Part shown: positions 9,225-18,323 of the stretch, one piece after another
Layout: every line of letters begins with the position of its first letter
Numbering within the stretch: position 1 is the stretch's first letter
NCBI GenBank assembly: GCA_028532855.1
Contig: JAQQAL010000024.1
Span: forward strand, 1-64,000
Reading direction: 5' to 3'
DNA length: 64,000 nt
Origin: Candidatus Thalassospirochaeta sargassi
Lineage (GTDB): Bacteria > Spirochaetota > Spirochaetia > UBA9216
Position numbers and translations under genes: made by a program
Notes under the pieces: generated by a model
Database searches by the model: none
Told to the model about the DNA's origin: nothing
The model's input: only the letters and a program-made list of their open reading frames with translations

Positions 9225-10658
9225 TTAATTGCTTAGGGATTTGACCAGTTCTCTGAACTGGTCACCCCTGTCAAACTCGTTTTTGAACATTCCGAATGAA
9301 GAGCTTCCCGGTGACAGTACCGCAGCCTGATGTCCGGTTACCTGTCCGTTCTTTTCTGCAACGCTTTTACTCCTGTTCAGCACGTTGTTCACAGCGGCAG
9401 TTAAATCTGAGAACGGACCATCATAATCTATGCCCAGCCGGTTAAAAAGGGCGGTTATTTTATCTGTAGCAGTCCCCTTAAGAAGACTGATTGATGCCGG
9501 CGGGCATTTCTTAACCGCATCCGCCAGTGGTGTGAAATCAAGGTCCTTATCTGTTCCTCCGCTTATCAGGTGGAGAGCTTCACTGAAACTTTCAACCGCA
9601 GCCGCTGCCGCCTCAGGTATTGTTGCCGCGGAGTCGTTATACCAGTCGATACCGGCAAAGTTTCTTATATATTCAAGCCTGTGTGCTATTCCCGGGAAAT
9701 CTGCGAGCCCGCTGATAATATCTTCAGGAGCTGTTCCAAACTTGTAAAGTATTCCCGCTGCGGTGAGCAGGTTCATTCCGTTGTGACTGCCTCGTATGAG
9801 GTTGCCGGTGCCCAGAATATCAGTGCGGGCACCTCCTTCGCTCCAGTATCCGCTTCCGTCGGCTCTGAGAACCGCTCCGTCCTGTGCATATGTCATGCAG
9901 GCTGTCTCTTCCTGCAGATAAAAAACCCTTGATGGCGCCGAAGCAGCAAATTCTTTCGTATATTCAGAGCCTGCGTTAAGCAGCAGCGGCATATCAGTCT
10001 GCTGCGATTCAAAAATAACGGCTTTGTCGGCGGCATAATCGTCCATAGAGCTGTATCTGTCCTGATGATCATGCATGATATTTGTTACAGCAGCTGCGGC
10101 CGGCTTCAGCAGGTTTCGTCCGGCTATGTCTGCTAACTGCCAGGATGAGAGCTCAAGGATTACCGGTGAGCCGCCCTCGTTTTTAGCCTCACTGTAAAAT
10201 GTTAGAGGTGAAACAGTAATATTACCGCCGAGATCGGTATCCGGATAAAGCCGGCTGAGAACATGATAGAGGGCGGATACAGTGGTCGATTTCCCCTTGC
10301 TGCCTGTAACCGCAATTACCGGACGTTTGTTCAGTTTTAGAAAGGTAGAGATATCGGTTTCTATTTCAGCTCCGCCTTCGAGGGCGGCTTTTAAATAAGG
10401 GGAATCAGGCCGTACTGCAGGATTTTTTATTATGATATCGGCATTTCTAAAATCCGATTCATTGTGTTTTTCCAGAACATAGTTGATGGAAAGGTCTGAG
10501 AGTGCCCTCAAAGACGGTTCAAGCACCTCTCTGCTGCGCAGATCGGTTACGGTGACAATTGCTCCGGATTCCGCAAAAAAACGTGCTGAAGCGCTTCCTC
10601 CGCCATGCAGGCCAAGGCCCATAACGGTTATTTTCTTATTTTGAAAGGCGGTATTCAA
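9225..10658 (-). CDS. murD: UDP-N-acetylmuramoyl-L-alanine--D-glutamate ligase
   Basis: This cytoplasmic ATP-dependent ligase adds D-glutamate to UDP-MurNAc-L-Ala in peptidoglycan synthesis. The 477-residue protein has an N-terminal Rossmann-like domain (TVMGLGLHGGGSASARF), the Mur-ligase P-loop VTGSKGKSTT near residue 118, the central-domain ILELSSWQL and NIMHDHQDRY, and the C-terminal domain (WYNDSAATIPEA). Length is slightly above the usual 440-460. The start is TTG with GAGGG eight bases upstream. The gene overlaps the upstream unknown gene by 23 bases. No other mur genes are nearby. Confidence 0.93.
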   Translation of the reverse strand: MNTAFQNKKITVMGLGLHGGGSASARFFAESGAIVTVTDLRSREVLEPSLRALSDLSINYVLEKHNESDFRNADIIIKNPAVRPDSPYLKAALEGGAEIETDISTFLKLNKRPVIAVTGSKGKSTTVSALYHVLSRLYPDTDLGGNITVSPLTFYSEAKNEGGSPVILELSSWQLADIAGRNLLKPAAAAVTNIMHDHQDRYSSMDDYAADKAVIFESQQTDMPLLLNAGSEYTKEFAASAPSRVFYLQEETACMTYAQDGAVLRADGSGYWSEGGARTDILGTGNLIRGSHNGMNLLTAAGILYKFGTAPEDIISGLADFPGIAHRLEYIRNFAGIDWYNDSAATIPEAAAAAVESFSEALHLISGGTDKDLDFTPLADAVKKCPPASISLLKGTATDKITALFNRLGIDYDGPFSDLTAAVNNVLNRSKSVAEKNGQVTGHQAAVLSPGSSSFGMFKNEFDRGDQFRELVKSLSN

Positions 10659-11589
10659 GGCTGTATTCCCTCATATCATTCTCATTCAGATAGGGACTGA
10701 TTTTAAGGGAAGACCAGATTTTTGTCCACTCTTCCGGAATACGCTCCCTGATTTTAAGATAGAGAGGAAGATCTCTACTGAATTTCTCTGATTTAAGGCT
10801 CTCTTCAATTTCAGGAATATCAGCCGATATCATTTCAAGCGATTTATGCAGATATCCAAGAAAGCTCTTTCTCCCTGCTGCAGTAATTGATGCCGGAAAT
10901 AGAGCCAGTGAATTAAAGTCACATCTAAAAGGATAGTAAGGATAGGTCTTTGCATTTTCCGGGAGAAAGGCTGCACTTATAAATTTTGTAATCTCATGAT
11001 CAATCCACTGTCCGTTGAGATGATAACCGGTACCGGTTTCTCCGATCCAGGTTGAACGGAAGAGCCTGTTTATCGGAATATTTCCTCCGTCGGGATTGAT
11101 TTCCGGTGTGTTTATTGGCAGTAGAGTGCTCTCAAAAAACATTTTTTCAGTTGTATATTCAGCTGTCCGGTCATTTGTGGCCGGAGTAATTACTTCGCTG
11201 TCTCCCAATCTGATATTCAGATCAGGGCGCAGCAAATAAAGATAATGTGAGTCCTCTACTTTAAAAATCTGGATAAAACAGGGTCTTAACACCTCTGCAG
11301 GATCAAAAAAATACCTTGTTCCGGCGAAAACACCCGGAAAACTCTCCGTTAGTACTTTTATGACTGCTCGTAGGGCCTGAAGATATTCTACAGATGGAGT
11401 AGCCTGTGAGACATCATGATGAATTGAAAATGAGGGAACATGGAAAGCCTGCGATACTTTTATGAAGGAATCTTCATTCTGGTTAAAAAAAAGAGGGTAA
11501 TCCGGTGTATTGCTGTCAACACCGCTAAGGATGTCCGAGATATCTGGATCAGAATAATTAAAGACGATTGTATCCAGCAACTTTTCCAT
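10636..11589 (-). CDS. conserved-looking protein of unknown function, upstream of murD
   Basis: A 317-residue soluble protein with no signal peptide and no motif I recognise. It is rich in Phe, Tyr, Pro and acidic residues, with a segment RLFRSTWIGETGTGYHLNG that might be a folded core. It overlaps murD by 23 bases, so the two are surely co-translated. The start has no Shine-Dalgarno sequence and lies 11 bases after a -10 box (11601-11606). No function is proposed. Confidence 0.75.
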   Translation of the reverse strand: MEKLLDTIVFNYSDPDISDILSGVDSNTPDYPLFFNQNEDSFIKVSQAFHVPSFSIHHDVSQATPSVEYLQALRAVIKVLTESFPGVFAGTRYFFDPAEVLRPCFIQIFKVEDSHYLYLLRPDLNIRLGDSEVITPATNDRTAEYTTEKMFFESTLLPINTPEINPDGGNIPINRLFRSTWIGETGTGYHLNGQWIDHEITKFISAAFLPENAKTYPYYPFRCDFNSLALFPASITAAGRKSFLGYLHKSLEMISADIPEIEESLKSEKFSRDLPLYLKIRERIPEEWTKIWSSLKISPYLNENDMREYSLEYRLSK

Positions 11590-11600
11590 ATAATAAATAG

Positions 11601-11629
11601 AATATACAACCTAAACAGTCGTAATGCAA
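11601..11629 (-). promoter_or_regulatory. promoter of the murD operon
   Basis: On the minus strand TTGCAT and TATATT are separated by exactly 17 bases. The -10 box ends 11 bases before the ATG of the first gene, giving a leader of about five bases without a Shine-Dalgarno sequence. Confidence 0.5.
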
Positions 11630-11730
11630 GTAGATAAACTACTTGAAACAATTGTCGTTTTCGTGCATAATCGTCCAACGACTTTAACAATTATTTTGGT
11701 TGTTTATATATCAATTTAAAGGAGCTCAGG

Positions 11731-11820
11731 GTGCCCTGCGGAAGAAAGAGAAAAAGGCATAAAATTGCCACTCACAAAAGAAAGAAAAAACTGAGAAAGA
11801 ACAGACACAAGAAGAAATAA
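11731..11820 (+). CDS. 29-residue basic protein, AURKAIP1/COX24 (mS38-like) type
   Basis: The frame encodes MPCGRKRKRHKIATHKRKKK, then LRKNRHKKK and a stop, so 18 of 29 residues are Arg, Lys or His. Very similar tiny proteins occur in Bacteroidota and spirochaetes. They resemble the C-terminal tip of the mitochondrial small-subunit protein mS38 (AURKAIP1/Cox24), so a ribosome-associated role is likely but inferred. The start is GTG with AAAGGAG seven bases upstream. It is a separate short transcription unit between the murD operon (divergent) and the ferredoxin gene. Confidence 0.8.
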   Translation: MPCGRKRKRHKIATHKRKKKLRKNRHKKK

Positions 11821-11851
11821 ACCATTTTTGTATGTTTGTCCGTATTCTCTG

Positions 11852-11884
11852 TTGACATTAAGTCGGACAGAGTAATACTATAAT
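11852..11884 (+). promoter_or_regulatory. promoter of the ferredoxin gene
   Basis: A perfect TTGACA at 11852-11857 is followed by TACTAT at 11876-11881 with an 18-base spacer. A perfect TATAAT at 11879-11884 overlaps it but would need a 21-base spacer. Confidence 0.6.
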
Positions 11885-11912
11885 CACGAAATCTTTATTG
11901 GAGGGACATTAG

Positions 11913-12083
<171 letters not shown>

Positions 12084-12090
12084 TTTCAAC

Positions 12091-12143
12091 AGGACCTGAA
12101 ATGGTTCCGGACTTTTCTGTCCCGGACTTAGGTCTTTACTTAT
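12091..12143 (+). terminator. hairpin just after the ferredoxin gene
   Basis: CCGGAC, loop TTTTCT, then GTCCcGG form an inner stem, and GACCT/AGGTC an outer stem. A short TTTACTT follows. It may work together with the stronger terminator just downstream. Confidence 0.5.
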
Positions 12144-12145
12144 AG

Positions 12146-12187
12146 AGCTGCCGATGCTTTTTTGCTTACGGCGGCTTTTTTTATGCC
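12146..12187 (+). terminator. rho-independent terminator
   Basis: AGCTGCCGATGC, loop TTTTTT, then GCTTACGGCGGCT form an interrupted stem ending in a run of T. It ends the ferredoxin transcript and insulates the ABC-F promoter. Confidence 0.7.
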
Positions 12188-12207
12188 TCAATAACACCTG
12201 CAATGCT

Positions 12208-12237
12208 TTGACAGCAGCCTGTCATTTTTAGTACATT
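12208..12237 (+). promoter_or_regulatory. ABC-F gene promoter, predicted leaderless
   Basis: A perfect TTGACA at 12208-12213 and TACATT at 12232-12237 are 18 bases apart. The -10 box ends eight bases before the ATG at 12246, and there is no Shine-Dalgarno sequence. Confidence 0.55.
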
Positions 12238-12245
12238 GTCGTACT

Positions 12246-13868
12246 ATGATTAATCTTTCTAATGTTAAAATAGCTTACGGCGGCAGAATACTCTTTAAAA
12301 ATGCCGACATGCAGATAAACGGCGGCGAAAAAATTGGGCTTGTAGGTCCTAACGGCTCAGGTAAAACTACAGTATTCAGGCTGATTGCCGGGATTGAGAC
12401 TCCGGATGAAGGCAGCCTGTCTATTACCCCGGGGTTGGTAATAGGATATTTTTCTCAGGATGTCGGAGAGATGGGTGGGCGTTCAGTCCTTGAAGAAGTT
12501 GTATCCGGAGCGGGGCGCGTATATGATTTGAGTATTAAGCTTGCCGCAATGGAACATAAAATGGGAGATCCTGAAAGTGGAGGCTTGAGCGATTCCGAAA
12601 TGGAAGAGTATGGCGAGCTTCAGATGAAGTTTATGGATCTTGACGGATATGAGCTTGAGTCGCACGCAGAGGCTGTTCTCAGCGGTTTTGGAATTGAACC
12701 GCGGCTGCAGAATCTTCCTGTGGAAAATTTCAGCGGAGGATGGAAGATGCGCATAGCGCTTGCAAAAATACTGCTGCTCAATCCTGATGTCCTCCTGATA
12801 GATGAACCTACCAACCATCTTGATGTGGAGTCTATAGTCTGGCTGGAAGGATGGCTTAATTCTTTTAAGGGTTCTCTGGTTATGACGAGCCATGATAGGG
12901 AGTTTATGACACGCTTATGCAGCAAAACTGTTGAGGTTGCGGCTGAAACAATTACTACTTATTCAGGTGATTATGATTTTTATCTACGTGAACGCGTTAT
13001 TCGCCGCGAACAGCTTATTGCCGCTCAGAAAAGGCAGCAGGCAATGCTTGCCAAAGAAGAGGAGTTTATTGCCCGCTTTGCGGCCCGGGCATCACATGCA
13101 GCCCAGGTGCAGTCAAGAATCAAAACTATAGAGAAAATAGAGAGAATAGTTATACCACCCGATCCAAAGGTTATGAAATTCAGTTTCGATGATGTAAGAC
13201 GCAGCGGAGAGCAGGTGCTGGATATGAAAAACCTTGGTAAAACCTGGGAGAATCCGGACGGAAGTCATAATCCTGTTTTCAGCGGTATCAACGGTACTGT
13301 GCAGAGGTTGAATAAAATAGCAGTTACAGGAATAAACGGGGCTGGGAAATCCACTTTGCTTAAGGTTATCGCAGGTATTACAAATGCTGGTGAAGGTTCA
13401 GCGGATATAGGTGCTAGCGTTAATCCTGGTTACTTCAGTCAGTATTCATCAGATGTCCTTAACCCTGACCGATCGGTATTCGAAGAGGTTGCTGAAAGGC
13501 TTCCGCTTGCAGGTATCGGATATATCAAAAATCTTCTCGGCGCATTCCAGTTTTCCGGAGACGATGCTGATAAGAAAATTTCTGTGTTGTCGGGAGGAGA
13601 AAAGAGCAGGGTGATGCTGGCGACCATTCTTGCCCAGCCTGTTAATTTCCTCATTCTCGACGAACCTACTAACCATCTTGATATTGCGAGCCGTGAAGTT
13701 CTTCTTGAGGCCCTGCAGGATTTTGAAGGCACAATAATGATTGTAAGTCATGACAGATATTTTCTTAAACATCTTGTTAACCGGGTGTTTGAGATGGATC
13801 ATGGCAGCATGAATGTCTATGAAGGTGATTATGAATATTATCTGGAAAAAAAAGGATTAGCTGATTAA
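12246..13868 (+). CDS. ABC-F family ATPase (ribosome-associated)
   Basis: A 540-residue soluble protein made of two ABC ATPase domains with no membrane part. Walker A motifs are GPNGSGKTT and GINGAGKST, signatures ENFSGGWKMR and SVLSGGEKSR, and Walker B motifs LLIDEPTNHLD and LILDEPTNHLD. The two domains are joined by the basic/acidic linker (about residues 245-310, RREQLIAAQKRQQAMLAKEE) typical of ABC-F proteins. These bind the ribosomal E site and act in translation factor or antibiotic-protection roles. The subfamily cannot be fixed from sequence alone. It ends in a CTGATTA/TAATCAG inverted repeat (13861-13886) shared with the convergent permease gene. Confidence 0.9.
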   Translation: MINLSNVKIAYGGRILFKNADMQINGGEKIGLVGPNGSGKTTVFRLIAGIETPDEGSLSITPGLVIGYFSQDVGEMGGRSVLEEVVSGAGRVYDLSIKLAAMEHKMGDPESGGLSDSEMEEYGELQMKFMDLDGYELESHAEAVLSGFGIEPRLQNLPVENFSGGWKMRIALAKILLLNPDVLLIDEPTNHLDVESIVWLEGWLNSFKGSLVMTSHDREFMTRLCSKTVEVAAETITTYSGDYDFYLRERVIRREQLIAAQKRQQAMLAKEEEFIARFAARASHAAQVQSRIKTIEKIERIVIPPDPKVMKFSFDDVRRSGEQVLDMKNLGKTWENPDGSHNPVFSGINGTVQRLNKIAVTGINGAGKSTLLKVIAGITNAGEGSADIGASVNPGYFSQYSSDVLNPDRSVFEEVAERLPLAGIGYIKNLLGAFQFSGDDADKKISVLSGGEKSRVMLATILAQPVNFLILDEPTNHLDIASREVLLEALQDFEGTIMIVSHDRYFLKHLVNRVFEMDHGSMNVYEGDYEYYLEKKGLAD

Positions 13869-13878
13869 CTGCTTCAGG

Positions 13879-14763
13879 CTAATCAGCAGTCTGCATTTTC
13901 CTTAACAGTTTGCCGAAAATGACTGAACAGCTGAATGTTAGCATAAAATATAGAAGGGTTATGACAATCCATGTTTCGAAGGTTGCATAGGTTGAAGCCA
14001 TAACCTGCATACCCTGGAAGGATAGCTCCGGAACCGAAATAACTGAAACAATAGCAGAATCTTTTATAGTCGAAATAAACTGACCCGACAGCGGGGGCAG
14101 TACATTTTTTAATGCCTGGGGCAAAATTATATGTCTGAACTGGGAAAACCTGGACAATCCTATTGCATGAGCAGCTTCCCACTGGCCCTTCGGAATACTT
14201 TCAATGCCTGAGCGGACAATCTCAGTGATATATGCTCCTTCATACAGCGCTATACTCAGTGCTGCAGAGAAGAATTCATTCAGGAGTTTAGGTTCGATAA
14301 AAATTATTGATATAAATCTCTTTAAGCCGGGGCCGGCCGTTGTTATAGCGTCCTCAATACCCAGATGATCCAGCAGCTGGCTGCTGAAAAAGAAATAGAA
14401 AATGAATACGAGAACTATCGGCGGAATATTCCTTATGAGTTCAACATAGGCTCTGCCTGCAAATCTGGCAAATAAACCGCTCTGTACCCTGAGTATACCC
14501 ATAATGAGGCCAATTATAGTGCCGAGAATTATGCCCCATATGCTGAGTTTAATTGTCATAGTGAAGCCGAGTGTAATAGTGGATGCTACAAACCGGCTTT
14601 TCCCCTTATCGAATCTGAAAAGGTACTTAGGGATTATTTCCCATGACCAATCATAGCGGATTGTGACCTTAATCCTATATACAATATAGACCAAAGCAGC
14701 AGTTATGAGAGTAAGGAGAACAATATCTATAAGTTTAAATTTAAGCTTTTTTTCAGCAGGCAT
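13879..14763 (-). CDS. polar amino-acid ABC transporter permease (second)
   Basis: A 294-residue inner-membrane permease of the His/Glu/Gln type. After an extended N-terminus with one membrane segment comes the binding-protein-dependent transport domain. The EAA-like loop is visible as GQWEAAHAIGLSRFSQFRHI followed by ILPQALKNVLPPLSGQF. It is the last gene of a four-gene operon (permease, ATPase, binding protein, permease) and probably forms a heterodimer with the permease at 16444-17292. A hairpin separates it from the binding-protein gene. Confidence 0.9.
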   Translation of the reverse strand: MPAEKKLKFKLIDIVLLTLITAALVYIVYRIKVTIRYDWSWEIIPKYLFRFDKGKSRFVASTITLGFTMTIKLSIWGIILGTIIGLIMGILRVQSGLFARFAGRAYVELIRNIPPIVLVFIFYFFFSSQLLDHLGIEDAITTAGPGLKRFISIIFIEPKLLNEFFSAALSIALYEGAYITEIVRSGIESIPKGQWEAAHAIGLSRFSQFRHIILPQALKNVLPPLSGQFISTIKDSAIVSVISVPELSFQGMQVMASTYATFETWIVITLLYFMLTFSCSVIFGKLLRKMQTAD

Positions 14764-14785
14764 ATTATGTATTGGTTAGATCGGA

Positions 14786-14803
14786 GGAGGGGCAGGCCCC
14801 TCC
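14786..14803 (-). promoter_or_regulatory. intercistronic hairpin between binding-protein and permease genes
   Basis: GGAGGGG, loop CAGG, CCCCTCC form a perfect 7-bp GC stem that can extend with GGA/TCC past a bulge. No T run follows, so it is more likely an mRNA-stabilising or processing element than a full terminator. It would raise binding-protein mRNA relative to the downstream permease. Confidence 0.6.
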
Positions 14804-14814
14804 ATCCGGTTGTT

Positions 14815-15684
14815 TTATTCCGAGCTTAGATCCACCTGATCCATCCATTCTTCACCCATAAACCAGTAACGGTACCTGGTGTCAAGAAAACCATCCCCCC
14901 ATTTCAATGCAATCCAGTTATTAAGGAAATTCATGAAATCATGTTCGCCCTTTCTTACAGCGAAAGAGATAGGTTCTTCACTGAATATTTCAGGTTTAAT
15001 TGGAATATACAGGGTGTCGGGATATTTTTCCGCCTGAATCTGCGGGAAAGGAAAGGATGAAACCCATGCATCAACCCTGCCGTTCAGAAGCTCCTGTACT
15101 CCCTGAGGCTCATCATCGAATAATCTGACTGTGGCTTCAGGCAGAAACTGCTCTATAGCGGCAACGCTTGTGGAGCCTGTTCTTGCAGCAAGCACAATAT
15201 CGGGACTGTTCAACTGTTCCAGCGAGGAAAGCCCCGGTGCACGGTTTATGTTGGCAACAATTGACTGCCCACTGTATTCATATGCGTCAGTGAAGTTAAC
15301 CGAAATATTTCGTTCCGGAGTTACAGACATTCCTCCAATTATAATATCGAATTTACCGGTAAGAAGTGCCGGAATAATCCCAGACCATTTTGTCTGTATG
15401 AAATCAACCTCGACACCCATGTCTGCGGCAAGCTGCTTTGCTACATCAACCTCAAATCCAACGAGATTACCCTGCTTGTCCAGCATCGCCCACGGGACAA
15501 AGGTTGATAGACCTACCTTCAGTGTGCCGCGTTTGATTATCTCATCAAGCTGGGCGACATTTTCTGTTTTAGAGTCATTATCCTGACCCCCATCTGCATC
15601 CGAATTGCTTCCGCATGATACGAGCGCAAGGCTCATTACTAATACCAGCAGAAAAACAACATACTTGAAATTTGTTTTTTTCAT
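14815..15684 (-). CDS. amino-acid ABC transporter substrate-binding lipoprotein
   Basis: A 289-residue lipoprotein of the solute-binding family 3. The lipobox is LALVSC near residue 24. An acidic linker follows, then the family signature ([49 protein letters not shown]). It captures a polar amino acid outside the membrane and delivers it to the two permeases. Its ATG overlaps the ATPase stop (ATGA). The specific amino acid is not deducible. Confidence 0.93.
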   Translation of the reverse strand: MKKTNFKYVVFLLVLVMSLALVSCGSNSDADGGQDNDSKTENVAQLDEIIKRGTLKVGLSTFVPWAMLDKQGNLVGFEVDVAKQLAADMGVEVDFIQTKWSGIIPALLTGKFDIIIGGMSVTPERNISVNFTDAYEYSGQSIVANINRAPGLSSLEQLNSPDIVLAARTGSTSVAAIEQFLPEATVRLFDDEPQGVQELLNGRVDAWVSSFPFPQIQAEKYPDTLYIPIKPEIFSEEPISFAVRKGEHDFMNFLNNWIALKWGDGFLDTRYRYWFMGEEWMDQVDLSSE

Positions 15685-16451
15685 TCACATCCTCCATTCT
15701 CGAGAATCTTACTTAAAAACAGTTTTGTTCTTTCTTTTTCCGGGTTAGCGAAAAAATTTTCAACACTGTTTTCCTCTACAATTTTACCCTCATCCATGAA
15801 GATGATGCGGTCACCAACTTCCCTGGCAAAACCTATTTCATGGGTAACAACAACCATTGTCATCCCCTCGATCGCTAGATTTTTCATAACCTCAAGCACC
15901 TCTCCTACCATTTCAGGATCAAGAGCACTTGTTGGTTCGTCAAAAAGCATGATAAGCGGATTCATTGCAAGTGCACGCGCAATTGCGACGCGTTGCTGCT
16001 GTCCTCCGCTGAGCTGTCTCGGATAGGATTCAATTTTGTCGGTGAGCCCAACCCGGGCAAGTAGATCTTCAGTTGTTCTGTCTGCTTCCTCCAACGATGC
16101 TTTTCGCACAAACCTCGGACCCGTTCTGATATTCTCCCTGACAGTCATATGAGGAAAAAGGTTGAAATTTTGAAAGACCATACCTACTTCTGTTCGTATC
16201 TTGAGCTTATTTCTATGATGCTCATTCAGAGGAGTGTCATCTATAACGATGGCTCCACTGTCGGTTTCTTCGAGCCCGTTAAGACATCTCAGCAGTGTTG
16301 ACTTACCTGAGCCGGACGGTCCAATTATTACAACCACTTCTTTCTGTTTCACTTTAAGGCTTACCCCCTGCAGTGCCTTTACATTTCTATCAAAGGTTTT
16401 ACTGACTGAATCCACCGCTATTATGGTCTCGCCGAGTGTTTTATTATGCAT
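15681..16451 (-). CDS. amino-acid ABC transporter ATP-binding protein
   Basis: A 256-residue GlnQ-like ATPase with Walker [10 protein letters not shown], signature [14 protein letters not shown], Walker [14 protein letters not shown] and the switch His in [10 protein letters not shown]. The ATG at 16451 is preferred over an upstream in-frame one at 16478 because it has AGAGG upstream and overlaps the permease stop by only eight bases. It energises the two permeases in this operon. Confidence 0.93.
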   Translation of the reverse strand: MHNKTLGETIIAVDSVSKTFDRNVKALQGVSLKVKQKEVVVIIGPSGSGKSTLLRCLNGLEETDSGAIVIDDTPLNEHHRNKLKIRTEVGMVFQNFNLFPHMTVRENIRTGPRFVRKASLEEADRTTEDLLARVGLTDKIESYPRQLSGGQQQRVAIARALAMNPLIMLFDEPTSALDPEMVGEVLEVMKNLAIEGMTMVVVTHEIGFAREVGDRIIFMDEGKIVEENSVENFFANPEKERTKLFLSKILENGGCE

Positions 16452-17292
16452 TTTTCTGCCTCTTTTTATTCTGCTCAAATATTCTTATGATCATAGAAAG
16501 GCATATATTGATTATCAGATAAATTGCTGCTACAGAGAACCAAACCTCAAAGGTCAGAAAAGATTTGGAAATTGCCACCTGCCCCTGCATGGTCAGTTCA
16601 TAGATTGCTATTGTTGAGATTAAGGCTGAATCTTTGACAAGGGATATTGATTGACTGGCAAGCATCGGCATAACCTGTCCGAAAGCCTGGGGCAGGATTA
16701 TTCTTCTATAAGTCTGCACTCCGGTAAGGCCTATGCTGTGAGCAGCCTCCCATTGTCCTTTCTCTATCGAGATGATTCCAGAGCGAATTATTTCAGATGT
16801 ATATGCTCCTTCAAATAGGCTCAGCGCCATAATTGCCGAGACCATACGCCCTATTCCAAGTATGGGCGAAATTACAAAGTATACAAGAAACAGCTGTATC
16901 AGCAAAGGTGTATTTCTAACCACCTCAAGGTAGATTCTTGAGACTGCTACAGCTGTCACCGAATCTGAAAGTCTGAATAAGGCTGTTATAAAACCGATCA
17001 GGTTTGATAAAATAAGTGATATAGCCGAAATTAGTAATGTAAGGCCAAGTCCTGTGAACAGCGGGCCGGCAATGAACCCGGAATCACTTATTTTATAAAA
17101 ATAATCAGGCATGCGATACCATTGCCATCGGTAATCCAAGCCGTTTATTCCTTGGACAGCGATAAATACAAGAATGAAAGAGAAGAAAAGGAATTTCAGG
17201 CCTTCATAGATGAAAGGTTTCCTTATTTTAAATAAGTGGGCCTTGTGTCGAAGTTCATTCGCTCCGGCTAAGAGACCCTGGACAAAAGTCAT
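16444..17292 (-). CDS. polar amino-acid ABC transporter permease (first)
   Basis: A 282-residue membrane protein of the same family as the permease at 13879-14763, with the loop [20 protein letters not shown] followed by [17 protein letters not shown]. It opens the operon. The ATG is preceded by a promoter rather than a ribosome-binding site, so its mRNA is predicted to be leaderless. Confidence 0.9.
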   Translation of the reverse strand: MTFVQGLLAGANELRHKAHLFKIRKPFIYEGLKFLFFSFILVFIAVQGINGLDYRWQWYRMPDYFYKISDSGFIAGPLFTGLGLTLLISAISLILSNLIGFITALFRLSDSVTAVAVSRIYLEVVRNTPLLIQLFLVYFVISPILGIGRMVSAIMALSLFEGAYTSEIIRSGIISIEKGQWEAAHSIGLTGVQTYRRIILPQAFGQVMPMLASQSISLVKDSALISTIAIYELTMQGQVAISKSFLTFEVWFSVAAIYLIINICLSMIIRIFEQNKKRQKNA

Positions 17293-17298
17293 ATAGGA

Positions 17299-17327
17299 AT
17301 AGTAATTGCGTGAGCAGCAATAGTCAA
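17299..17327 (-). promoter_or_regulatory. promoter of the amino-acid transporter operon, predicted leaderless
   Basis: On the minus strand TTGACT and TACTAT are separated by exactly 17 bases. The -10 box ends six bases (TCCTAT) before the ATG at 17292, and no Shine-Dalgarno sequence is present. Confidence 0.65.
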
Positions 17328-17393
17328 GCAGATTAGACTATTCTTACAAAAAAGCTAAAGAATGAAGTATTTTGAGCTGTCGGCAGTCACAAG

Positions 17394-18251
17394 TCATTTC
17401 TTCTGCTTCATTCTCATAGGATTGAAGTTTTCAGTAGGTCCGCGATAGGGCAGGCTGCCGTCTATGCTTTTATATTTTTTAGTCCGGTAAAGAATAGATT
17501 GCGATGGACAAAAGTTGTAGCAGCGCAGACAGAGATTGCATTCACCGTTAAACTCCGGAAAGCCGCCTGTATCTTCAGGTGCAAACTGAATGTTTGAAAT
17601 CGGACATAGCTTTATGCATAATCCGCATTTTGTACATGTAAAGGGATCAATTGTCATGTCGTTCCGCCATCCGGGAAACATTTTCCTGTAAGGTTCCCTC
17701 TGTATCAGCCCCATCAATCTAGAGAGCAAACTGGTTCCAGTTAGTTCCGCTATCTCTGCAGCAACGCTGCGGGACAGCGCTTCAAGTCTCATGTCGGCTT
17801 TTGTGAGTATCTTTTTAAGTTTTTCTCTATCATTTGTAGAGCGAAATGGGAATAGGGGAATGGACACATTATTAGGCATTCGCAGGTGGATGGCCCAGTT
17901 GATTTCATAACCTTTGTGCTCAATAAGTTCATGCTCAAGCCATGCTCCGTCTCCGGAATACAACATCTGGGTGCATATTATTCCAAACTCTTTTGGCCCC
18001 TCGCTGTGAGCTACATCTGGCAGGTGGTTGATGAAATCCTTGACAATCTCTGGTCTGTCCGAACTGTAAACCGGGTAATTAAGAAATACTATATCGCTTT
18101 CTAATATCCGTTGCTTAAGAATGTTCTGATCTGATTCAATTGAAAAAGCTTCAGCCTTGATACCCTTTGAGTTAAGGTGTTCGGCGAAGCGATCTGAAGC
18201 CCACAGGGTGTTTCCTGTGCCGGAGAAATATAGAATTGACGCAATTTTCAT
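17394..18251 (-). CDS. EFR1-type flavodoxin/ferredoxin fusion protein
   Basis: A 285-residue soluble redox protein. Residues 1-170 form a flavodoxin-like FMN domain (ILYFSGTGNTLWASDRFAEH holds the phosphate-binding loop). Residues about 205-260 hold two 4Fe-4S motifs: CTKCGLCIKLCP and CNLCLRCYNFCP. Such fusions (EFR1 family) are widespread in anaerobes and probably move electrons between ferredoxin pools and a flavin. The physiological partner is unknown. It is divergent from pyruvate kinase, and TATAAT lies immediately before its ATG. Confidence 0.88.
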   Translation of the reverse strand: MKIASILYFSGTGNTLWASDRFAEHLNSKGIKAEAFSIESDQNILKQRILESDIVFLNYPVYSSDRPEIVKDFINHLPDVAHSEGPKEFGIICTQMLYSGDGAWLEHELIEHKGYEINWAIHLRMPNNVSIPLFPFRSTNDREKLKKILTKADMRLEALSRSVAAEIAELTGTSLLSRLMGLIQREPYRKMFPGWRNDMTIDPFTCTKCGLCIKLCPISNIQFAPEDTGGFPEFNGECNLCLRCYNFCPSQSILYRTKKYKSIDGSLPYRGPTENFNPMRMKQKK

Positions 18252-18323
18252 AATTATAGCTTATCATAAAATCTTACGGATGTTATATTGAAAATAATCA
18301 AAAGAGAAAAAACAGAGGATGCT

